5,300 bases of DNA, taken from the NCBI GenBank assembly GCA_946184595.1, contig CAMHFM010000067.1:1-5300 (forward strand), written 5' to 3'. This DNA is from an uncultured Azospirillum sp. (GTDB lineage: Bacteria; Pseudomonadota; Alphaproteobacteria; RF32; CAG-239). Made by a program: the position numbers and the translations under genes. Every line of letters begins with the position of its first letter. Position 1 is the first letter of the stretch. The notes under the pieces were generated by a model that was not told the origin of the DNA, did not search any database, and was given only the letters and a program-made list of their open reading frames with translations. This document shows, one piece after another, positions 1 through 4,576 of the stretch.

Positions 1-55
1 TTGCCCACAAAAAAAAGCGCCCATATGGCGCTATTTCAAAAAAATTGGAGCGGGC
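1..55. repeat. Direct repeat copy 1: tRNA-Gly 3' end plus terminator
   Basis: These 55 bases are identical to 226-280, at an offset of 225 bp. Read on the minus strand, the unit starts with the last 10 nt of the tRNA-Gly gene (GCCCGCTCCA) and continues through a T-rich spacer and a GC hairpin with an 8-T tract. Identity stops sharply after base 55. The left boundary is hidden because the copy reaches the window edge, so the true repeat may be longer. A tRNA 3' fragment carrying its downstream flank is the usual layout of an integration (att) site duplication, but no integrase gene is in view. A local tandem duplication is the alternative. Confidence 0.9.
9..32 (-). terminator. Rho-independent terminator in repeat copy 1
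   Basis: On the minus strand, AGCGCC (32-27) and GGCGCT (21-16) form a 6-bp stem around a 5-nt loop, followed by a run of T (16-9). It is base-for-base the same as the terminator downstream of the tRNA. Here it follows only a 10-nt tRNA remnant, so it probably terminates transcripts coming from the 56-225 segment, if there are any. Confidence 0.7.
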
Positions 56-225
56 TGGAGGCAAAAAAATTACTCTTAAATGAGTAATTTTTAACGACAG
101 GCGAAGTTTTCTTATATGAGCGAGAAGCGACAGCGCAACGAAGCGAATTTAGAAAACGAGTGACCGCAGCGACTTAGCGTTGCGATTAACGCAACACTTT
201 GGAGCTAGAAGGGGATGTAATCCCA
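56..225. other. Non-coding structured segment between the direct repeats
   Basis: No credible gene is seen in these 170 bp. It contains an 11-bp perfect hairpin (65-92) and a GCGA/GCGC-rich stretch (about 118-170). GTTTTCT (106-112) is inverted at AGAAAAC (151-157). CGTTGCG (178-184) can pair either with CGCAACG (134-140) or, over six bases, with CGCAAC (190-195). These competing hairpins suggest a structured RNA or the remains of a small mobile or repetitive element. Its position between two copies of the tRNA 3' end supports the second idea. A reading frame of 15 codons at 116-163 has no ribosome binding site and is not called. Confidence 0.45.
65..92. repeat. 11-bp perfect inverted repeat, terminator-like hairpin
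   Basis: AAAAATTACTC (65-75) and GAGTAATTTTT (82-92) are perfect inverted arms around a 6-nt loop. The A and T runs at the outer ends make this look like a weak bidirectional intrinsic terminator, although the stem has few G-C pairs. No gene ends beside it. Confidence 0.6.
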
Positions 226-280
226 TTGCCCACAAAAAAAAGCGCCCATATGGCGCTATTTCAAAAAAATTGGAGCGGGC
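226..280. repeat. Direct repeat copy 2, overlapping the tRNA-Gly 3' end
   Basis: This is identical to bases 1-55. Positions 271-280 are the last ten nucleotides of the intact tRNA gene; the rest is its spacer and terminator. Because the tRNA is complete at this copy and cut to a 10-nt fragment at the other, this would be the gene-preserving end if the pair are attachment sites. Confidence 0.9.
234..257 (-). terminator. Rho-independent terminator of tRNA-Gly
   Basis: On the minus strand, a 6-bp stem, AGCGCC (257-252) with GGCGCT (246-241), closes a 5-nt loop and is followed by eight T (241-234). It starts 13 nt after the tRNA CCA end, a normal position for a tRNA gene terminator. Confidence 0.8.
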
Positions 281-345
281 AATGGGATTCGGACCCACGA
301 CATCAACCTTGGCAAGGTTGCGCTCTACCCCTGAGCTATACCCGC
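271..345 (-). tRNA. tRNA-Gly (anticodon GCC)
   Basis: The 75 nt fold into a full cloverleaf. The acceptor stem is GCGGGTA with TGCCCGC, including one T-G pair. The D-arm is GCTC/GAGC with loop AGGGGTA. The anticodon stem is CAACC/GGTTG with loop TTGCCAA, giving anticodon GCC at 313-311. The variable loop has 5 nt, and the T-stem is GTGGG/CCCAT. The discriminator is U73 and CCA is encoded, both fitting tRNA-Gly. One oddity is the T-loop, TCCGAAT rather than TTCGAAT, which puts C at the position of the nearly universal U55 (window base 292), the partner of G18. The gene lies downstream of the phosphatase gene on the same strand; a clear promoter was not found in the 29 bp between that gene's terminator and the tRNA. 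It decodes GGC/GGU if functional. Confidence 0.95.
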
Positions 346-373
346 ATCGCATCAACGAGATATTAGATACCAT

Positions 374-401
374 AAAAAAAATTAATTGCAAGCATTAATT
401 T
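374..401 (-). terminator. Terminator overlapping the phosphatase stop codon
   Basis: AAATTAAT (379-386) and ATTAATTT (394-401) form an 8-bp inverted repeat with a 7-nt loop, followed on the minus strand by a T run (380-374). The stem is nearly all A-T, so it is weaker than the other terminators here. The TAA stop (397-395) of the phosphatase gene lies inside one arm. Confidence 0.5.
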
Positions 402-979
402 TGTAATTTAGTGAATTTTTTTACTGTTTCATCCGAATCATACATCAAATGAACATATTCTCCGTTATTTATATGAGAATCTTCCCCTCTAAATAAAGAC
501 GAAAGGAATGCCATAATAATATGCCCATGCGTTGAAATTCCAACCTTTTCATAAGGACTTTTTTGAACTATTTCTTCTATAGCCCGATTAAACCGCTCCA
601 CAACTTGATTTAAGCTTTCTCCATCAGGAAAAGGGCATGAAAAATCTTCATAACATTGCCGATAATTGGGGTAAACTTCAGCCATTTCCAAAGGATATAA
701 GCCATTTAAGCGCCCATAATTAACCTCTCGCAAACGCTTATCCTCAACAATGGAAACACTTATAATTTTACCAATAATTTCAGCTGTCTGCATTGCCCGA
801 TACAAATCCGAACTATAGATAATGCCAATATCTTTACCGGATAACTTTTCTCCTAACTTTTGAGCCTGCTCACATCCTTCCTGCGTCAAAGGAATAGGAT
901 AAGGACTCTGTCCCTGGGCCCTACCGTCAACATTCCACTGCGTTTGTCCGTGTCTAAATATATAAAAATGCTTTTTCAT
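395..979 (-). CDS. Histidine phosphatase family protein (phosphoglycerate-mutase-like)
   Basis: This 194-residue cytoplasmic protein belongs to branch 1 of the histidine phosphatase superfamily, which transfers phosphate from small substrates onto a catalytic histidine. The RHG motif is at residues 9-11, with H10 as phospho-acceptor. Further family features are SSDLYRAMQTAEII (56-69, with R61 in the phosphate pocket), LREVNYGRLNG (83-93, E85 as likely acid), FPDGES (117-122) and the second histidine H151 in STHGH. The length is normal for the single-domain type (GpmB, CobC, broad-specificity phosphatases). The substrate cannot be told, and no cobalamin genes are nearby to favour CobC. The start is supported by AAAGGA (990-985) five bases before ATG. 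It lies downstream of groEL on the same strand but is separated from it by a strong terminator. Confidence 0.9.
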   Translation of the reverse strand: MKKHFYIFRHGQTQWNVDGRAQGQSPYPIPLTQEGCEQAQKLGEKLSGKDIGIIYSSDLYRAMQTAEIIGKIISVSIVEDKRLREVNYGRLNGLYPLEMAEVYPNYRQCYEDFSCPFPDGESLNQVVERFNRAIEEIVQKSPYEKVGISTHGHIIMAFLSSLFRGEDSHINNGEYVHLMYDSDETVKKFTKLQN

Positions 980-998
980 AAATATCCTTTCTCTAAAG

Positions 999-1026
999 AG
1001 AATACAGGCACATAAGAAAAAAACAA
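999..1026 (-). promoter_or_regulatory. Possible sigma-70 promoter of the phosphatase gene
   Basis: On the minus strand, TTGTTT (1026-1021) and TATTCT (1004-999) are separated by 16 bp and sit between the groEL terminator and the phosphatase start. Both boxes are imperfect and the leader would be very short, ending almost at the ribosome binding site. Some promoter is expected here because the upstream operon appears to be terminated. Confidence 0.3.
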
Positions 1027-1027
1027 T

Positions 1028-1059
1028 AAAAAAACCTCCTTTTTACAAGGAGGTTTTTT
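1028..1059 (-). terminator. Rho-independent terminator of groES-groEL
   Basis: AAAAAACCTCCTT (1029-1041) and AAGGAGGTTTTTT (1047-1059) form a perfect 13-bp stem with the 5-nt loop TTTAC. The minus-strand T run (1034-1028) follows the GC core. It starts 20 nt after the groEL stop. The symmetry of the A/T flanks means it could work in both directions. Confidence 0.88.
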
Positions 1060-1078
1060 ATAGAACAACACCAAATGA

Positions 1079-2719
1079 TTAGTACATACCGCCCATTCCG
1101 GCAGGAGCCGCAGCACCGTCACCGCAATGACATTCTTTCTTCGGTAATTCCGTAACCATAGCTTCGGTTGTAATCAACAATCCCCCGACAGAAGCCGCAT
1201 CTTGCAACGCCGTACGAACAACCTCAGTCGGATCAATAATACCGGCTTTAATCATATCGGTATATTCACCACTTTGAGCATTGAAACCATAGTTAGCATC
1301 TTTGCTTTCAAGCAATTTTCCGGCAACAACCGCACCATCCATTCCGGCATTTTCTACAATCTGACGAATTGGAGCTTGAGTTGCTTTACGAATAATATCG
1401 ATACCGACTTTTTGATCCTGATTTTCAGGTTTCAAATCATCAAGAACGCGACCGGCATATAATAATGCACAACCACCACCGGCAACAACACCTTCTTTAA
1501 CTGCCGCACGTGTTGCATGCAAAGCATCATCTATACGATCTTTCTTTTCTTTAACTTCAACTTCTGAAGCACCGCCAACTTTAATAACAGCAACACCACC
1601 AGAAAGTTTTGCTAAACGTTCTTGCAACTTTTCACGATCATAATCTGATGTGGTTTCCTCAATTTCTTTACGAATTTGAGAAGCACGTGCAGAAATCAAC
1701 TCTTTATCGCCGATACCGTCAATAATTGTTGTATCATCTTTAGTCATTTCTACACGCTTTGCAGAACCAAGCATATCCAAAGTGATATTCTCTAACTTCA
1801 TACCTAAATCATCAGAAACAACCTGTCCACCTGTTAAGATAGCAATATCTTGCAGCATAGCTTTACGTCTGTCACCAAAGCCAGGAGCTTTAACGGCACA
1901 AACTTTCAAACCTCCGCGCAAACGGTTAACAACCAAAGTTGCCAAAGCCTCGCCTTCAACATCTTCAGCGACAATAACCAACGGACGACCGGACTGAACG
2001 ACAGCTTCCAAAACCGGAATTAACGGTTGTAAGTTAGCCAATTTTTGTTCATAGAGCAAAATATACGGATTTTCAAATTCGCAAGTCATCTTTTCTGCAT
2101 TTGTAACGAAGTACGGAGAGAGGTAACCTCTATCAAATTGCATACCTTCAACAACATCTAATTCAGTTTCCAAACCTTTAGCATCTTCAACGGTAATAAC
2201 ACCTTCATTGCCGACTTTTTCCATAGCGCGAGCTAAATATTCACCGATAGAGCGATCACCGTTGGCTGAAATTGTACCAACTTGAGCAATTTCCTCAGAT
2301 GTTTTGATTTCTTTAGAGCGAGATTTAACATCTTTAATAACAGCCTCAACAGCCATATCGATACCGCGTTTCAAATCCATCGGATTCATACCGGCGGCAA
2401 CAGCCTTACAACCTTCTTTAATAATAGCTTCAGCCAAAACCGTTGCTGTAGTTGTACCATCACCGGCTTTATCTGCCGTTTTTTGAGCAACTTCTTTAAC
2501 CAGTTGAGCGCCCATATTCTCAAATTTATCTTCTAATTCAACTTCTTTGGCAACAGAAACACCATCTTTTGTAATTTTTGGAGCACCGTAAGATTTATCC
2601 AAAATAACATTACGGCCTTTAGGACCCAATGTTACTTTAACTGTTTTTGCCAAAACTTCCACACCACGCAACATTTTTGAGCGTGCATCTGTTCCAAATT
2701 GAATATCTTTTGCTGACAT
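1079..2719 (-). CDS. groEL: Chaperonin GroEL (Hsp60)
   Basis: This is the 60-kDa chaperonin subunit. Two rings of seven enclose unfolded cytoplasmic proteins and, capped by GroES, fold them with ATP. At 546 residues it is full length. LGPKGRNV (31-38) and AGDGTTTATVLAEA (85-98, with D87) form the nucleotide site. D398 in IDDALHATRAA is the residue needed for ATP hydrolysis. The apical substrate-binding region includes GYLSPYFVTNAEK (198-210), and GGG (414-416) lies in the C-terminal equatorial part. The tail ends GMGGMY, shorter than the long GGM repeats of many homologues, and is preceded by an unusual ECHCGD (529-534). The start is supported by AAGGA (2732-2728) eight bases before ATG. It lies 20 bp after groES in the same operon. 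Sequence character is alphaproteobacterial. Confidence 0.99.
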   Translation of the reverse strand: MSAKDIQFGTDARSKMLRGVEVLAKTVKVTLGPKGRNVILDKSYGAPKITKDGVSVAKEVELEDKFENMGAQLVKEVAQKTADKAGDGTTTATVLAEAIIKEGCKAVAAGMNPMDLKRGIDMAVEAVIKDVKSRSKEIKTSEEIAQVGTISANGDRSIGEYLARAMEKVGNEGVITVEDAKGLETELDVVEGMQFDRGYLSPYFVTNAEKMTCEFENPYILLYEQKLANLQPLIPVLEAVVQSGRPLVIVAEDVEGEALATLVVNRLRGGLKVCAVKAPGFGDRRKAMLQDIAILTGGQVVSDDLGMKLENITLDMLGSAKRVEMTKDDTTIIDGIGDKELISARASQIRKEIEETTSDYDREKLQERLAKLSGGVAVIKVGGASEVEVKEKKDRIDDALHATRAAVKEGVVAGGGCALLYAGRVLDDLKPENQDQKVGIDIIRKATQAPIRQIVENAGMDGAVVAGKLLESKDANYGFNAQSGEYTDMIKAGIIDPTEVVRTALQDAASVGGLLITTEAMVTELPKKECHCGDGAAAPAGMGGMY

Positions 2720-2739
2720 GTTTTATTTCCTTTTCCTTA

Positions 2740-3027
2740 TTACTCTACAATAGCCAGAATATCTGATTCTTTCATAATGAGATGAGGTTCTCCGTCAAAT
2801 TTGACTTCTGTACCTGACCATTTTCCGAACAAAACCTTATCACCAACCTTAACGCTCATCGGAATAATTTTTCCGTCTTCCGCCCGAAACCCGTTTCCAA
2901 CAGCTTCGACAACACCTTCGCTCGGTTTTTCTTTAGCATTATCAGGAATAATAATTCCACCGGCTGTTTTGTTGACTTCTTCAACGCGTTTAACCAAAAC
3001 TTTATCATGTAAAGGCACTATTTTCAT
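2740..3027 (-). CDS. groES: Co-chaperonin GroES (Hsp10)
   Basis: This 95-residue subunit forms the seven-membered lid that binds GroEL-ATP and closes the folding chamber. The N-terminal PLHDKVLVKRVE (5-16) starts the beta-barrel. The mobile loop (about 16-38) contains the hydrophobic GGIIIPD tripeptide (I25-I27) that docks on GroEL apical domains. GDKVLFGKWSGTEVKFDG (62-79) and the terminal ESDILAIVE are typical of the family. The length is standard. AAAGGAG (3040-3034) lies six bases before ATG. It is the first gene of the groES-groEL operon, with a heat-shock-type promoter upstream and no CIRCE element. Confidence 0.99.
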   Translation of the reverse strand: MKIVPLHDKVLVKRVEEVNKTAGGIIIPDNAKEKPSEGVVEAVGNGFRAEDGKIIPMSVKVGDKVLFGKWSGTEVKFDGEPHLIMKESDILAIVE

Positions 3028-3044
3028 GTTTAACTCCTTTTATA

Positions 3045-3074
3045 AACTAAAATATTATAGCTGATAGTTTAGTT
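3045..3074. promoter_or_regulatory. Inverted repeat flanking the groES -10 box, operator-like
   Basis: AACTAAA (3045-3051) and TTTAGTT (3068-3074) are perfect 7-bp inverted arms with a 16-nt spacer that contains the TATAAT box (3059-3054). The layout would suit a dimeric repressor, but the arms do not match the CIRCE half-sites TTAGCACTC/GAGTGCTAA. In AT-rich DNA such a repeat may arise by chance. Confidence 0.25.
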
Positions 3075-3084
3075 AGGATGTCAT
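3054..3084 (-). promoter_or_regulatory. Possible housekeeping promoter of groES-groEL
   Basis: A perfect TATAAT (3059-3054) lies 27 bp upstream of the groES start. The best -35 is ATGACA (3084-3079, 5 of 6 matches to TTGACA), but the 19-bp spacing is longer than ideal. It may give basal expression beside the overlapping heat-shock promoter. Confidence 0.4.
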
Positions 3085-3099
3085 CAGACCAAAGTCAAG
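3071..3099 (-). promoter_or_regulatory. RpoH (sigma-32)-type heat-shock promoter of groES-groEL
   Basis: On the minus strand, CTTGAC (3099-3094) is followed by CCTAACT (3077-3071), leaving 18 bp after the CTTG core. This fits the alphaproteobacterial heat-shock layout as I recall it (CTTG, about 17-18 bp, then a C-Y-T-A-T-N-T-like -10) in six of seven -10 positions. It is upstream of a classic heat-shock operon. Confidence 0.5.
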
Positions 3100-3168
3100 A
3101 GGAACACATAAAAAAAATAAAAAAAATTACAACCCCAAAGGACTGGCACTAAACAATAAACAAAAAAC

Positions 3169-3197
3169 TTGATTTTAGACAAACAATAACATATAGT
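3169..3197 (+). promoter_or_regulatory. Sigma-70-like promoter of the orphan gene
   Basis: TTGATT (3169-3174) and TATAGT (3192-3197) have the ideal 17-bp spacing and point towards the plus-strand gene at 3238. Transcription would start near 3204, giving a leader of about 34 nt that is A/T-rich and lacks a Shine-Dalgarno sequence. Confidence 0.55.
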
Positions 3198-3237
3198 ACT
3201 CTCCAGCAAAACAATTATTAATTTAATTTTATTTATT

Positions 3238-3777
3238 ATGAAGCAACAGATATTAGAGGCGCTTGGATACCGTTTTAAGTATGATCCGAGTATTTGTGAA
3301 AAATTTTTGGGAATACTGAGTGTCAGGTACGATGCAACAGATCCGCTTCATATCGAGTTTAATAAGCTTTTGAAAAATTCAGAATCTCTGAAAATTTCAG
3401 AAAATCTTGAGGAAAACTTCATCTCAGAACTGAAGAACCTCAACAAGATGAATCTAAAAGCTCGATTGAAGTATCTTGAGGAAAATAACGTTCCTGAAAC
3501 CGTCGTCATCAGTTACTTAAAGCTTCTGCTCGAAGAAATGTCGCACGACACTCTCTGCGCACCCTCAACTGAGTTGCTGCAGGGAGAAGAGAAGATGCTT
3601 GATTATCTTTTCGAACAAGCCAGATTCAATGATGACCGAACAGAATTTGAAGGGATCAGTAACACCAATTTCCGATTGGTACTGCAAACATGGTTCCTAT
3701 ATCCGGAATTCTTAAAGCAAAAAGACAAATGCTACGAACTTCTCGAGTGCCTGTCTTTAACACCATTCGAACTCTAA
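3238..3777 (+). CDS. Unrecognised 179-residue protein (orphan candidate)
   Basis: I do not recognise a family. The product is hydrophilic and looks mostly alpha-helical. It has no signal peptide or membrane segment, is rich in Leu, Glu and Lys, and has a likely helical stretch at about 48-100 and cysteines at 20, 107, 165 and 171. It is the only plus-strand gene in the window. It diverges from groES, has a good promoter at 3169-3197, and ends at a strong terminator, so it is probably a genuine single-gene unit. No Shine-Dalgarno sequence precedes the ATG, and no nearer internal start is attractive. Lys codon use differs from the neighbouring channel gene: 9 of 15 Lys codons here are AAG, against 3 of 18 there. 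Arg codons are varied (CGA, CGT, AGA, AGG). This suggests foreign origin or low expression, though the sample is small. Confidence 0.7.
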   Translation: MKQQILEALGYRFKYDPSICEKFLGILSVRYDATDPLHIEFNKLLKNSESLKISENLEENFISELKNLNKMNLKARLKYLEENNVPETVVISYLKLLLEEMSHDTLCAPSTELLQGEEKMLDYLFEQARFNDDRTEFEGISNTNFRLVLQTWFLYPEFLKQKDKCYELLECLSLTPFEL

Positions 3778-3808
3778 AAAAAGCCGTCCCTTTCAAGGGC
3801 GGCTTTTT
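3777..3808. terminator. Bidirectional terminator between convergent genes
   Basis: GCCG (3783-3786) pairs with CGGC (3800-3803), and CCC (3788-3790) with GGG (3797-3799), with T3787 bulged. An A run lies on the left and a T run on the right. In the plus direction it follows the orphan gene stop directly; in the minus direction it follows the channel gene stop, again with a T run. Only 35 bp separate the two stop codons, so both genes probably share it. Confidence 0.85.
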
Positions 3809-3812
3809 CTTT

Positions 3813-4535
3813 TTAATTTTTAGTTTTCTTCAGTTTACCTGTAGCAGTTTTTTCATTTATTTCAGCAAATGCGCTTAAGATAAAGCTCAAAACTGTTAAA
3901 AATGAAATAAATACAAAAGAAACAAAGAATATCCATGCATTCGGGAAAACAGACATAACCGGTCGAGCGATACTTGAAGCCCAACCATCAAGTGTAAAGA
4001 CTTGTAACATTGTGAACATTGCATTTGATAGCGTAGCAAATTCTACAAACACACCACCATACAAATAAACCGAAATAATCGAGAATACATAGAAGAACAC
4101 GACAAATACCGCTAACATTGCCAAGAAACTCGGCAACAAAGCAATAAAGATATTAACAATATTCTTCAAACGAGACAGTCTGTTGATATATTTCAAAGAA
4201 CGGAACAAACGGAATGTTCTCAAAATAATGAAATAATTAGCAAACGGAATGGATGAAATGAAAACAACGATAAAGTCAAAAACATTCCATCCTTTTTTGA
4301 AGAAATCGAGACCATAAGCATAAATTTTCATAATCATTTCGATGACGAAAATAGCCATACACAAACGATCTAAAACAAACAAAATTTTATCAAAGGCAAT
4401 GTTTTTGATATCTGAGGCCATCAAGCCGATAGCCATCGCATCAATAACGATTAAAGACATAATCAATAAATCAAAACTGGATCCTTCCAGTAACTTTTTA
4501 ATTTTACGTTTATCTGTTTCAATAGCTTTTTTCAT
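3813..4535 (-). CDS. Bacterial voltage-gated cation channel (NavBac/CavBac type), TLDGW filter
   Basis: This 240-residue inner-membrane protein has the six-segment layout of homotetrameric voltage-gated channels. S1 is about 19-40 and S2 about 47-72 (with E66 and K70). S3 is about 84-98, with the WNVFDF signature and D87. S4, about 101-118, has gating charges every third residue (R106, R109, R112, K115). S5 is about 129-158, the pore helix and filter 168-190, and S6 about 198-225. The pore stretch FTMLQVFTLDGWASSIARPV aligns closely with the NavAb/NaChBac pore. The filter, however, reads TLDGW (181-185) where sodium channels have TLESW, and the usual S6 Asn appears to be Ser (S217). Asp in the filter and Gly after the acid are both associated with calcium selectivity, so a calcium-conducting channel is inferred. 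The cytoplasmic tail is short, without the long coiled coil of NaChBac. AAGGA (4549-4545) lies nine bases before ATG. The gene follows the prepilin peptidase by 41 bp. Confidence 0.93.
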   Translation of the reverse strand: MKKAIETDKRKIKKLLEGSSFDLLIMSLIVIDAMAIGLMASDIKNIAFDKILFVLDRLCMAIFVIEMIMKIYAYGLDFFKKGWNVFDFIVVFISSIPFANYFIILRTFRLFRSLKYINRLSRLKNIVNIFIALLPSFLAMLAVFVVFFYVFSIISVYLYGGVFVEFATLSNAMFTMLQVFTLDGWASSIARPVMSVFPNAWIFFVSFVFISFLTVLSFILSAFAEINEKTATGKLKKTKN

Positions 4536-4576
4536 TATTTATCATCCTTATAAAAGTGATTTGCCTTTAGTTTATA

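Larger units (their letters stand above)
219..289. repeat. 13-bp inverted repeat of the tRNA-Gly 3' arm flanking its terminator
   Basis: AATCCCATTGCCC at 219-231 on the plus strand is exactly complementary to GGGCAATGGGATT at 277-289, which lies inside tRNA-Gly (the end of its T-loop, the 3' side of its T-stem, and most of the acceptor 3' strand). The 45 nt between the arms contain the tRNA terminator hairpin, so the whole is a nested palindrome. In a minus-strand transcript that reads through the terminator, the trailer could pair with the tRNA 3' end over 13 bp. Whether this matters biologically is inference. Confidence 0.75.

Noticed and set aside
56..62. GCCTCCA on the minus strand beside the repeat, resembling a second tRNA 3' end
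   Set aside because: The sequence upstream (AT-rich hairpin 65-92) cannot form a cloverleaf, so it is probably a chance resemblance.
116..163. 15-codon plus-strand frame with a charged product (MSEKRQRNEANLENE)
   Set aside because: It has no ribosome binding site, is very short, and lies in a repeat-rich segment where the GCGA pattern alone produces charged codons.
149..398. Open reading frames on both strands (80 codons minus, 72 codons plus)
   Set aside because: Both run across the tRNA gene and its terminator, which explain the sequence, and neither has a ribosome binding site or protein-like content.
1202..3064. Several plus-strand frames opposite groEL and groES
   Set aside because: They are antisense shadows of strongly conserved genes and lack start signals.
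3028..3237. CIRCE (HrcA operator) upstream of groES
   Set aside because: No TTAGCACTC/GAGTGCTAA pair is present; GGCACTAAAC near 3146 resembles one half-site only weakly and has no partner arm.
3387..3401. Perfect palindrome TCTGAAA-A-TTTCAGA
   Set aside because: It lies inside the orphan coding frame in an A/T-rich helix-coding stretch, with no regulatory context.
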